A stretch of DNA of 6,065 nt from positions 3,270-9,334 of the forward strand of contig PLLI01000031.1 of NCBI GenBank assembly GCA_003140915.1, in the 5' to 3' direction. This DNA comes from Candidatus Omnitrophota bacterium. GTDB lineage: Bacteria; Omnitrophota; Gorgyraeia; 2-01-FULL-45-10. Positions 1 to 5,466 of the stretch are shown piece by piece (position 1 is the stretch's first letter; each line of letters begins with the position of its first letter). Below the pieces are notes generated by a model, which ran no database searches, had not been told where the DNA came from, and worked only from the letters and a program-made list of their open reading frames with translations. Position numbers and translations under genes: made by a program.

Positions 1-15
1 TACATCGCTTTTCAT
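1..15 (-). CDS. Possible start of the next leftward gene (first five codons only)
   Basis: An ATG at 15-13 on the minus strand opens MKSDV and runs off the left edge. An AGGA lies about 12 bases upstream, a little farther than ideal, and the promoter at 62-90 points towards it, leaving a leader of about 40 bases. Five codons do not allow any identification. The true start could also lie outside the window. Confidence 0.3.
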
Positions 16-61
16 TGCGCTATAATATCCTAATAGTATATGAGGTAATTAAGGAGTTATC

Positions 62-90
62 ATTTTAATATAAATAGAGAGAGTGGTCAA
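62..90 (-). promoter_or_regulatory. Sigma70-type promoter pointing left, downstream of rnhB
   Basis: On the minus strand TTGACC (90-85) and TAAAAT (67-62) are separated by exactly 17 bases. Each hexamer differs from the consensus at one position, with transcription expected to begin around position 55. It lies in an AT-rich gap just past the rnhB stop, so it would drive the next gene to the left, outside the window, separately from the rho-rnhB unit. This is a sequence match only. Confidence 0.6.
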
Positions 91-95
91 TAGAA

Positions 96-710
96 TTAAA
101 CTAAAGAGTCTTTGACCGGCTGGTAACTGTAACGATGGATCGGGGATGGGCCGAATTTTTTGAGGGTCTCTTTGTGGAGGCGCGTGCCGTAGGACCTGTG
201 CCTGGCAAAACCGTATTGCGGATACTCTCTGTCGTATTTTAACATAAGGCTATCGCGGGTGACTTTCGCGATTATCGAGGCGGCTGCGATCGACATGCTC
301 TTGCAATCGCCTTTAATGATGCACTTTACGGGACATTTCGTGACAAGTTTCATCCTGCCGTCAACGATCACGTAATCAGGAGGGATATCGAGGTTTGCTA
401 TGGCCATCTCCATGGCCTTGAGGGTGGCGCGGTAGATGTTTATTTCATCTATCGTCTTCTCGCCGACTATTCCGACTCCGACGATAGATTTTTCAAGTAT
501 CTCTTCGTAAGCCAGCTCGCGCTTCTTCTTTGAAAGCTGTTTCGAATCGTTTATCTCGCAGGTGAAATCGAATTTTTTTAAAATTACGGCGCCCGCGACG
601 ACAGGCCCTGCCAGGGGCCCCCGGCCCGCCTCATCGACACCGGCGATCAGCCTGTGGCCGCTACTTCTTAGGTTCCTCTCGAACCTGAGGATCTGCCTGC
701 CCTTCGGCAT
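96..710 (-). CDS. rnhB: Ribonuclease HII
   Basis: RNase HII cleaves RNA in RNA-DNA hybrids and nicks 5' of single ribonucleotides misinserted in DNA, starting ribonucleotide excision repair. The 204-residue product carries [16 protein letters not shown] with catalytic Asp26 and Glu27, VDGR with Asp117, and [21 protein letters not shown] with Asp135. The 117-135 spacing matches Asp107/Asp125 of the Thermotoga enzyme as I recall it. Near the C-terminus the usual KGYGT is RSYGT (Tyr174 kept), followed by [17 protein letters not shown] at 710 is the first ATG in frame and gives the normal N-terminus (LRFERNL); a TTG at 728 is possible. This start places the first 50 bp inside the 3' end of rplS. 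Only a weak purine-rich site precedes it, so translation probably depends on ribosomes on rplS. No terminator is visible after the stop. Confidence 0.96.
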   Translation of the reverse strand: MPKGRQILRFERNLRSSGHRLIAGVDEAGRGPLAGPVVAGAVILKKFDFTCEINDSKQLSKKKRELAYEEILEKSIVGVGIVGEKTIDEINIYRATLKAMEMAIANLDIPPDYVIVDGRMKLVTKCPVKCIIKGDCKSMSIAAASIIAKVTRDSLMLKYDREYPQYGFARHRSYGTRLHKETLKKFGPSPIHRYSYQPVKDSLV

Positions 711-1056
711 GAGTGATCTTCTCTTCAACCTTAGTCTCTTTTCCGACTTTTCTCTTCAGGTAATAGAGCTTTGCCCTTCTAACATCACCCTTCTTCATAA
801 CTTTTATCTTGTCGATGGAAGGTGAATGCAGCGGGAATACCATCTCGACGCCTTCGCCGTATGAGACCTTGCGGACGGTGAACGTCTCGGTCAGGCCGGA
901 ACCGGCGCGGGCGATGACAATGCCCTCGAACGTCTGGATGCGCGATTTGCCTTCTTCGACGATCTTCATCTGGACGTCGACTGTATCGCCGATATTGAAT
1001 TGCGGTATGTCCTTCTTCAGGAATTTCGATTCGACCAACTTCAGCATTTTATTCAT
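661..1056 (-). CDS. rplS: 50S ribosomal protein L19 (bL19)
   Basis: bL19 lies at the subunit interface of the large subunit. The 131-residue product shows the whole family core: [20 protein letters not shown], then [40 protein letters not shown], and [20 protein letters not shown] up to about residue 112. E. coli and Bacillus L19 end near there at about 115 residues. Here a further roughly 19-residue polar tail (113-131, rich in Glu, Gln and Lys) follows. The coding sequence for its last 16 residues overlaps the start of rnhB in another frame. The start at 1056 is supported by AAGGAG 8 bases upstream; the ATG at 1080 would add 8 residues and put that site inside the gene. An M at residue 4 is a lesser alternative. 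Confidence 0.96.
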   Translation of the reverse strand: MNKMLKLVESKFLKKDIPQFNIGDTVDVQMKIVEEGKSRIQTFEGIVIARAGSGLTETFTVRKVSYGEGVEMVFPLHSPSIDKIKVMKKGDVRRAKLYYLKRKVGKETKVEEKITHAEGQADPQVREEPKK

Positions 1057-1064
1057 CTCATTGT

Positions 1065-1070
1065 CTCCTT
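1065..1070 (-). promoter_or_regulatory. Ribosome binding site of rplS
   Basis: AAGGAG on the minus strand, 8 bases before the ATG at 1056. It lies inside the reading frame that would start at the upstream in-frame ATG (1080), which argues that 1056 is the true start. The palindrome immediately upstream separates rplS from trmD, so rplS has its own strong initiation site. Confidence 0.8.
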
Positions 1071-1082
1071 TTGTATACATGA

Positions 1083-1148
1083 TAGGGTATGGGGTTTAGG
1101 GTATAGGGTTTAGGATTTTTTTCCTACACCCTACACCCTACACCCTAA
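1083..1148 (-). repeat. Heptamer-based imperfect palindrome between trmD and rplS
   Basis: On the minus strand 3.5 units of TAGGGTG (from 1147) run into an A-tract and then degenerate CCCTAAA/CCCTATA heptamers. The two arms, 1122-1147 and 1090-1115, pair over 26 positions with 22 Watson-Crick pairs, one G-U wobble in minus-strand RNA and only three mismatches, around a 6-base loop. Each arm also has a 7-bp period. The trmD stop codon lies within it and the rplS ribosome binding site follows. No T-run follows on the minus strand, but on the plus strand the T-rich stretch 1149-1160 does. A 14-base segment recurs in prmC, so this looks like a dispersed repeat family. Confidence 0.75.
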
Positions 1149-1819
1149 TTTTTTGTTTTTCTGAGCAAATCCGGCCTTCGTTCCCGCGTCCTCTTTAACG
1201 CTTCGCGTTTCCGCCAATCTTCTATATTTTTATGGTTCCCGCTCAGAAGGACCTGCGGCACCGACTTACCTTTGAATACCGCCGGCCGCGTATATTGCGG
1301 GTATTCCAGCATTCCGTTTTCGAACGATTCGAACTTTGCCGATTCGTCATCGCCCAATACGCCGGGAATCAATCGCACTACAGAATCTATCAGGACGAGT
1401 GCGGGAAGCTCCCCGCACGTCAATACATAATCGCCTATCGATATCTCTTCGTCTGCAAGTTCCCTTATGCGCTCGTCAACGCCTTCGTAATGCCCGCAGA
1501 TGAGAACGAGCCTCTTTTCTTTCGCTAATCTTTTAACTAACCCCTGTTCGAGTCTTTTCCCCTGCGGGGTTAGCAATATTACTTTTGACTTGCCGCTCAG
1601 TTCTTCGAGCGCTTCATAGACCGGCTCGACCTTCATTACCATCCCAGCGCCGCCGCCGAAAGGTTTATCATCAGCGCTGCGGTGAGCGTCCGACGTCCAG
1701 TCACGCAGGTTGTGCACTCTTATCTCGGCAAGGCCCTTAGCTTGCGCCCGTTTTAATATCGATTCACCGAGCACGTTCTCGAACATCTTGGGAAAAAGCG
1801 TCAGGACGTCAATTCTCAT
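1145..1819 (-). CDS. trmD: tRNA (guanine-N1-)-methyltransferase TrmD
   Basis: TrmD makes m1G37 next to the anticodon, which suppresses +1 frameshifting. It is a dimeric SPOUT enzyme with a deep trefoil knot. Seen are the start [10 protein letters not shown], the segment [13 protein letters not shown], the knot strands ILLTPQG and [13 protein letters not shown], the AdoMet loop [15 protein letters not shown], and the C-terminal tRNA-binding domain with [12 protein letters not shown] and VLLSGNH. Two positions deviate: Cys135 replaces the first Gly of the usual SGGELPA, and Glu164 stands where H. influenzae has the proposed base Asp169, a change I recall in other phyla. The 224 residues are about 20-30 fewer than in E. 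coli, H. influenzae or B. subtilis, and the C-terminus stops soon after RRPDLL. The stop codon TAG is the first triplet of the adjacent heptamer palindrome. The ATG at 1819, five bases after rpsP, has no close Shine-Dalgarno, so translation is probably coupled. Confidence 0.95.
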   Translation of the reverse strand: MRIDVLTLFPKMFENVLGESILKRAQAKGLAEIRVHNLRDWTSDAHRSADDKPFGGGAGMVMKVEPVYEALEELSGKSKVILLTPQGKRLEQGLVKRLAKEKRLVLICGHYEGVDERIRELADEEISIGDYVLTCGELPALVLIDSVVRLIPGVLGDDESAKFESFENGMLEYPQYTRPAVFKGKSVPQVLLSGNHKNIEDWRKREALKRTRERRPDLLRKTKN

Positions 1820-1824
1820 CTTTA

Positions 1825-2070
1825 TTACGCTTTGATCCCCTGCTTCTTCAGTAGCGTCCGCACGGCCGGCGACGGCAAAGCACCCACGCCCAGCCAATAT
1901 TCCGCCCGCTCTTTTTTAACCTTTACAGTCGCGGGGTTCGTCTTCGGATCGTAGTAGCCGAGATATTCGATCGGCCTGCCGTCCCTGGCTCTTGTCTTAT
2001 CGATCACCACTATCCTGTGGACCGGCTTCTTCAAAGCCCCCGTTCTCGTCAATCTTATCACTGCTGGCAT
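1825..2070 (-). CDS. rpsP: 30S ribosomal protein S16 (bS16)
   Basis: bS16 is an early-assembling protein of the small-subunit body. The 81-residue product has the family layout: the N-terminal strand [10 protein letters not shown], then [29 protein letters not shown], and the conserved C-terminal helix region [22 protein letters not shown]. The length fits the 80-90 residues typical of the family. The start at 2070 follows from alignment with known S16 N-termini and from the strong AGGAGG just upstream; the longer in-frame reading adds 15 residues unlike any S16. Only 5 bases separate its stop from trmD. In E. coli and Bacillus rimM lies between rpsP and trmD (with a KH-domain gene as well in Bacillus); neither is present here. 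Confidence 0.96.
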   Translation of the reverse strand: MPAVIRLTRTGALKKPVHRIVVIDKTRARDGRPIEYLGYYDPKTNPATVKVKKERAEYWLGVGALPSPAVRTLLKKQGIKA

Positions 2071-2074
2071 TGCA

Positions 2075-2082
2075 CCCCTCCT
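2075..2082 (-). promoter_or_regulatory. Ribosome binding site of rpsP, overlapping the murA stop
   Basis: AGGAGGGG on the minus strand, with AGGAGG 6 bases before the rpsP ATG. Its first two bases are the last two of the murA TAG stop. This strong site decides in favour of the ATG at 2070 over an in-frame ATG at 2115 within murA. Confidence 0.82.
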
Positions 2083-3346
2083 ATTTATCTTTTTCTCTCC
2101 ATACTTTCGCTCCAAGTTTCAGGAGTTTCTCTTCTATCTTCTCATATCCCCTGTCAAGATGGTATATCCTCTGCACGTCGGTCCTGCCCTTTGCTACGAG
2201 CCCTGCCAGGACCAGCGCGGCCGAAGCCCTAAGATCGGACGCCATCACAGGCGCACCGCTCAGATTCTTCACGCCCTTCACGATCGCGCTCGCGCCTTCC
2301 AGCAATATGTCGGCGCCCATCCTGTTCAGCTCGCTTATATGAATGAACCTTTCCGGATATATCTTTTCGGTTATGACGCTTATGCCGTCCGTGACCGCCA
2401 TGAGGCTCATGAACTGCGCCTGCATGTCCGTCGGGAAACCCGGGTACGGCAGCGTCGTTATATCCATCGGCCGTAATTTTCTGACATACCGCACCCTGAT
2501 GCCGCCCGGGATTTTCTTCATCTCCAGGCCGGCTTCTGTAAGCTTATCTATCAGCGCTACCATGTGGTCGGGAATGACGTCCTTCAGCGTGATGTCGCCT
2601 TTGGTCGCTGCCGCAGCCAGAATATAAGTCCCCGCTTCTATGCGGTCGGGAATGACCGAATGTTCCGCTCCGTGAAGCTTCTTCACGCCTTCTATGACAA
2701 GCCTGTGCGTCGCGACACCCTTGATCCGCGCGCCCATCTTTATAAGGAAGTGCGTGAGGTCCACGACTTCCGGTTCGCACGCCGCGTTCTCAATGACCGT
2801 CTCGCCTTTAGCGAGCGTGGCCGCCATCATCACGTTGGCGGTGGCAAGGACGCTCGACCCGAAATGGCCGCCGAGGTATACGTTGCCGCCTTTTAAATTT
2901 CTGCCGTCTGCGAGTATATATCCGCGCTCGACCCTGATCTTCGCCCCGAGGGCCTTCAATCCTTTGATGTGGAGGTCTATGGGCCTCGGTCCGATAACGC
3001 AGCCGCCGGGGAACGAGACCTCCGCCCTGCGCTGTTTGGCAAGGAGCGGCCCCAGGACGCAGACCGAGGCGCGCATCGTGCTGACCTGCTCATACGGTGC
3101 AATATATTTTTTATAACCATGCGGCTCTACCGTAACGGCCGAACCTTCCTGCTGGGCCCTGACGCCAAAATTCTTCAATATCTTCAGCATCGTTGACATG
3201 TCCCGCAAGGCGGGGATATTCCTGATGACCGATCTATCGTCGGAGAGAAGCGTTGCCGCGAGTATCGGCAGGCACGCGTTCTTTGCGCCGCTTATGGTAA
3301 CGGTGCCGCTCAATCTCCTGCCGCCCTCGATTACTAATTTATCCAT
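2081..3346 (-). CDS. murA: UDP-N-acetylglucosamine 1-carboxyvinyltransferase MurA
   Basis: MurA transfers enolpyruvate from phosphoenolpyruvate to UDP-GlcNAc in the cytoplasm, the first committed step of peptidoglycan synthesis. The 421 residues match the usual length of about 420. Landmarks are SGAKNACLPIL with Lys22 and Asn23, the mobile-loop sequence FPGGCVIGPRPIDLHI with catalytic Cys116 (Cys115 in E. coli), PGFPTDMQAQ with Asp307 (Asp305), and LDRGYE with Arg399 (Arg397). The protein is of the Cys type; fosfomycin alkylates this residue, whereas Asp-type enzymes are naturally resistant. The ATG at 3346 lies inside the last codons of prmC (13-bp overlap) with only a poor AGGG upstream, so coupled translation is likely. 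The stop codon TAG is embedded in the rpsP Shine-Dalgarno. A cell-wall gene in an otherwise translation-related unit is unusual, but the gene itself looks fully intact. Confidence 0.97.
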   Translation of the reverse strand: MDKLVIEGGRRLSGTVTISGAKNACLPILAATLLSDDRSVIRNIPALRDMSTMLKILKNFGVRAQQEGSAVTVEPHGYKKYIAPYEQVSTMRASVCVLGPLLAKQRRAEVSFPGGCVIGPRPIDLHIKGLKALGAKIRVERGYILADGRNLKGGNVYLGGHFGSSVLATANVMMAATLAKGETVIENAACEPEVVDLTHFLIKMGARIKGVATHRLVIEGVKKLHGAEHSVIPDRIEAGTYILAAAATKGDITLKDVIPDHMVALIDKLTEAGLEMKKIPGGIRVRYVRKLRPMDITTLPYPGFPTDMQAQFMSLMAVTDGISVITEKIYPERFIHISELNRMGADILLEGASAIVKGVKNLSGAPVMASDLRASAALVLAGLVAKGRTDVQRIYHLDRGYEKIEEKLLKLGAKVWREKDK

Positions 3347-4011
3347 TTGGTTATTACGACCCTGTCGATATCGTTAAAGTCTTTTCTTATTTCCGCTATT
3401 TTAAAGTGCCCGCCGGCCTCTATTATCTTCTGGATCTCGCTTGCCTGGCCGAAACCTAACTCAAAGAGAATATGCCCGCCCGGCCTTAAATGATCGGGCG
3501 CGGACCGGACGATCTTTCGGTAAAAGTCGAGCCCATCCTCTCCGCCGTCCAGAGCTAAGATGGGCTCTTTCAAGACTTCTTTCTGCAACGTTTCGAATTC
3601 AAACTGCGCTATGTACGGAGGATTGGATACTATGATATCAAATTTGTCTTTAATATTAAGAAAAAGATCACTTTGGATGAACTCTATCCTATATGACAAG
3701 CCATGCCGGCCTGCGTTTGACCGGGCGACTTCAAGCGCATCCTGAGAAATATCGGAAGCGACTATTCTACAGTCAGATATACCTTTTGTCAACGCAATTG
3801 CTATGTTGCCTGATCCCGTGCAGAGATCGAGAATATTCAGGTTGTGGGATGTAGGTTGTAGGGTGTAGGACAGGTCGAGCACAGCCTGGACCAACAACTC
3901 CGTCTCCGGCCGCGGTATCAGTACGTCTTTGTTCACAGCAATATCAAACCCGCAAAATTCGGTATGCCCTATTATGTATTGTATCGGCGTGAATGGTTCG
4001 ATCGTCTTCAT
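3334..4011 (-). CDS. prmC: Release factor glutamine methyltransferase PrmC (HemK), without the N-terminal domain
   Basis: PrmC uses S-adenosylmethionine to N5-methylate the glutamine of the GGQ motif in release factors. Visible are [14 protein letters not shown], the family signature VLIPRPETE (residues 30-38), the AdoMet-binding [14 protein letters not shown] (61-74), the acidic end of strand 2 in VASDIS, and the substrate-binding NPPY at 130-133. At 225 residues it is about 50 shorter than typical PrmC (near 280). It begins at the linker into the catalytic domain, so the N-terminal helical domain that contacts the release factor is missing. The upstream DNA encodes the conserved end of prfA, leaving no room for that domain. 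The ATG overlaps the prfA stop as ATGA, supporting this start; a weak AAAGG lies 10 bases upstream. Residues 48-56 are encoded by a heptamer repeat. The 3' end overlaps murA by 13 bp. Confidence 0.92.
   Translation of the reverse strand: MKTIEPFTPIQYIIGHTEFCGFDIAVNKDVLIPRPETELLVQAVLDLSYTLQPTSHNLNILDLCTGSGNIAIALTKGISDCRIVASDISQDALEVARSNAGRHGLSYRIEFIQSDLFLNIKDKFDIIVSNPPYIAQFEFETLQKEVLKEPILALDGGEDGLDFYRKIVRSAPDHLRPGGHILFELGFGQASEIQKIIEAGGHFKIAEIRKDFNDIDRVVITKWIN
3843..3870 (+). repeat. Four degenerate heptamers (TGTAGGN) inside prmC
   Basis: Read on the plus strand, 28 bases divide exactly into TGTGGGA, TGTAGGT, TGTAGGG and TGTAGGA. The last 14 bases (TGTAGGGTGTAGGA, 3857-3870) recur exactly on the minus strand at 1135-1122, in the trmD-rplS palindrome. 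Here the repeat is translated on the minus strand as PrmC residues 48-56 (SYTLQPTSH), in the variable linker between PETE and the AdoMet motif. That linker is about 5 residues longer than in E. coli PrmC. Only one arm is present, so there is no hairpin. Confidence 0.7.
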
Positions 4012-5093
4012 ACTGTCGCCGCCTTTATCCTTAACTGTTTCTCTTCCGATTTTAACGCATTTATTAATTCGTCGAGCTCGCCCTCCAGGACATCTTCCAT
4101 ATTATGGGCCGTGAACCCTATCCTGTGGTCGGTGATGCGCCTGTCCGGGAAATTATAGGTCCGTATCTTTTCTGACCTGTCTCCCGAGCCGACCTGCGCG
4201 CGCCTTTCCTGGGATATTTTCCTATCCTGCTCGGCGCGTCTCGAGTCATACAGCCTCGCCCGAAGCACCCGCAATGCCTTGGCCTTATTCTTGAGCTGGG
4301 AGCGCTCGTCCTGGCACGTAACGACCAACCCCGTAGGTAAATACGTGAGCCGCACCGCCGAATCAGTCCTGTTCACGCCCTGGCCGCCGGCGCCGCCTGA
4401 GCGAAAAACATCTACCTTCAGGTCCTCGGGCCTGATGTCGATATCGACCTCTTCGGCCTCGGGCAATACCGCTACCGTGGCCGCGGACGTATGGATCCGC
4501 CCCGACGCCTCCGTCTCCGGAACGCGCTGGACCCTATGAGTGCCGCTCTCGAATTTGAGCGCGCCGTAAACGCCCTTTCCTGAAATGGAGAATACAACTT
4601 CCTTGTAGCCGCCCTTTTCAGTGGTGCTCGAGTCGATCAACTCCACTTTCCAGCCTTTTTTGACCGCGTATTTCGAATACATGCGTAAGAGGTCCGCGGC
4701 AAAAAGGCTCGCCTCAAGCCCTCCGGTGCCTGCCCTGATTTCCATGATAATACCCCTGTCGCCCCCGGACTCTTTTTCCAATAGCAACTCTTCGATCCGG
4801 GCCTCCGTCTCTTTCAGGTCTTTTTCGAGTTTGTGCTTTTCCTCTTCAGCAAGAAGAAGGAACTCTTTGTCGTGGGCATGCGTCTTCTCATCCAGGACCT
4901 TGTCGAGGTCTTTTATGTCCTTAGAGATCCTCAAGTAATTATTGTAAGCGTTCATGATAGGCGTAAGGCTTGCGAGCTCTTTCGCGAGAACCTGATATTC
5001 GGAAGCATTCGCGATCACCTTGGGATCCGCCAACATCTCCTGAAGCCTCTCGTAACGCTTCTTCTTCTCTTCTATTACCTTAGTAAATATCAT
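4008..5093 (-). CDS. prfA: Peptide chain release factor 1 (RF1)
   Basis: RF1 reads UAA and UAG stop codons in the ribosomal A site and triggers hydrolysis of peptidyl-tRNA. The 361-residue product is full length. An N-terminal coiled-coil domain (to about residue 108) is followed by [13 protein letters not shown], the anticodon-like tripeptide region [14 protein letters not shown] (P-E-T near residues 192-194, the PxT form that marks RF1 rather than the SPF of RF2), and the catalytic GGQ near residues 236-238 in [20 protein letters not shown]. The motif usually written GTGGDEA reads GTGGLEA here, a mild deviation. ATG at 5093 is chosen; an adjacent GTG at 5096 would add one residue. The Shine-Dalgarno is weak, so coupling to rpmE six bases upstream is likely. 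The final bases form an ATGA overlap with prmC, whose product methylates this GGQ glutamine. Confidence 0.97.
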   Translation of the reverse strand: MIFTKVIEEKKKRYERLQEMLADPKVIANASEYQVLAKELASLTPIMNAYNNYLRISKDIKDLDKVLDEKTHAHDKEFLLLAEEEKHKLEKDLKETEARIEELLLEKESGGDRGIIMEIRAGTGGLEASLFAADLLRMYSKYAVKKGWKVELIDSSTTEKGGYKEVVFSISGKGVYGALKFESGTHRVQRVPETEASGRIHTSAATVAVLPEAEEVDIDIRPEDLKVDVFRSGGAGGQGVNRTDSAVRLTYLPTGLVVTCQDERSQLKNKAKALRVLRARLYDSRRAEQDRKISQERRAQVGSGDRSEKIRTYNFPDRRITDHRIGFTAHNMEDVLEGELDELINALKSEEKQLRIKAATV

Positions 5094-5099
5094 CACCGG

Positions 5100-5369
5100 T
5101 TATTTCTTTTCTTCCTTCGGCGACTCTTCTGATTTTGGAGCCGCTTCCGCCTTTTTTGACTTAGACTGGACTTTGCCTGCATATCTCTTCGTGAACTTCT
5201 CCACTCGACCTGCGGCATCGACGAGCTTTTGCTTGCCGGTAAAGAACGGGTGGCACTTCGAGCAGATATCGACGTGGATATTCTGCTTTGTCGAGCGGGT
5301 ATGGATGACCTCCCCGCACACACACGCGATCGTAGTTTCCTTATATTCAGGGTGTATCTTGTCTTTCAT
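5100..5369 (-). CDS. rpmE: 50S ribosomal protein L31 (bL31), zinc-binding form
   Basis: bL31 sits at the bridge between the ribosomal subunits. The 89-residue product opens with the family start MKDKIHPEY and carries the Zn ligands Cys16, Cys18, Cys36 and Cys39 in CVCGEV and [13 protein letters not shown], so it is the Cys-containing zinc type rather than the Cys-less paralogue made under zinc limitation. The conserved core ends near residue 66 ([13 protein letters not shown]). It is followed by a roughly 20-residue Lys/Glu/Ala/Ser-rich tail, making the protein longer than the 70-residue E. coli form. The ATG has a strong AAGGAG at 7 bases. Its stop lies 6 bases before the prfA ATG, suggesting co-transcription and coupling. 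The upstream gap with two hairpins could hold an L31 leader. Confidence 0.96.
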   Translation of the reverse strand: MKDKIHPEYKETTIACVCGEVIHTRSTKQNIHVDICSKCHPFFTGKQKLVDAAGRVEKFTKRYAGKVQSKSKKAEAAPKSEESPKEEKK

Positions 5370-5376
5370 TTTCCCT

Positions 5377-5382
5377 CTCCTT
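5377..5382 (-). promoter_or_regulatory. Ribosome binding site of rpmE
   Basis: AAGGAG on the minus strand, 7 bases before the rpmE ATG and inside the purine run AAGGAGAGGGAAA. It is one of the clearest Shine-Dalgarno sites in the window and fixes the start. It suggests rpmE is initiated independently rather than only by coupling to rho. Confidence 0.8.
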
Positions 5383-5383
5383 G

Positions 5384-5411
5384 CCCAAAATTTGTCAGAG
5401 AAAATTTTGGG
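5384..5411 (-). repeat. Perfect 10-bp hairpin upstream of the rpmE ribosome binding site
   Basis: CCCAAAATTT at 5384-5393 pairs perfectly with AAATTTTGGG at 5402-5411 around an 8-base loop. On the minus strand it ends directly before the rpmE Shine-Dalgarno sequence. Its loop region, read on the plus strand (TTTGTCAGAGAAAAT), resembles the loop region of the neighbouring hairpin read on the minus strand (TTTGGCAGAGCAAAAT), so the two look like related elements in opposite orientation. No T-run follows it. Confidence 0.65.
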
Positions 5412-5431
5412 TTTATCATGCAGTTTGATAT

Positions 5432-5461
5432 GTCCGGATTTTGCTCTGCCAAAATCCGGAC
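5432..5461 (-). repeat. Perfect 12-bp hairpin just after the rho stop codon
   Basis: An exact inverted repeat: GTCCGGATTTTG at 5432-5443 pairs fully with CAAAATCCGGAC at 5450-5461, leaving a 6-base loop. It begins about six bases after the rho stop on the minus strand. No T-run follows it on the minus strand, so it is not a textbook intrinsic terminator. It could be an mRNA-stabilising or processing element, part of an rpmE leader, or a REP-like palindrome. The structure is certain and the function is unknown. Confidence 0.7.
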
Positions 5462-5466
5462 CTTTA

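Noticed and set aside
21..26. TATAAT on the plus strand as a rightward promoter
   Set aside because: Its -35 region would fall off the left edge and no plus-strand gene follows; the minus-strand promoter nearby is better supported.
103..113. Short palindrome AAAGACTCTTT at the end of rnhB as a terminator
   Set aside because: Five base pairs with a one-base loop and no T-run cannot form a credible terminator hairpin.
1057..1080. Promoter for rplS just upstream of its start (TATCAT/TATACA hexamers)
   Set aside because: No -35-like hexamer at proper spacing; the upstream DNA is the repeat palindrome.
562..1099. Plus-strand open frames opposite rnhB and rplS
   Set aside because: They are shadows of conserved minus-strand genes with no recognisable motif.
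1083..1148. Telomere-like TTTAGGG repeat or a CRISPR array
   Set aside because: The heptamers resemble plant-type telomere repeats only by chance in a bacterial operon, and there are no spacers between repeat units as a CRISPR would need.
1820..1897. Longer trmD start at 1897 within rpsP
   Set aside because: The added 26 residues are the rpsP 3' end read out of frame; the TrmD family start [10 protein letters not shown] is at 1819.
2544..2780. Minus-strand 78-codon frame inside murA
   Set aside because: It is an out-of-frame shadow rich in Arg, His and Gly; the murA frame is intact through the region.
1992..3196. Several long plus-strand open frames opposite murA and rpsP
   Set aside because: They lie antisense to clearly conserved genes, encode low-complexity Ser/Pro/Arg-rich or patternless sequences, resemble no family and lack good ribosome binding sites.
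4012..4070. Upstream extension of prmC to recover its missing N-terminal domain
   Set aside because: The frame stays open for some codons upstream, but its translation does not resemble the helical domain and the DNA encodes the conserved RF1 C-terminus.
5093..5323. Minus-strand 76-codon frame overlapping rpmE
   Set aside because: It is an out-of-frame reading of rpmE; the other frame holds the full bL31 with its four Cys ligands and a strong ribosome binding site.
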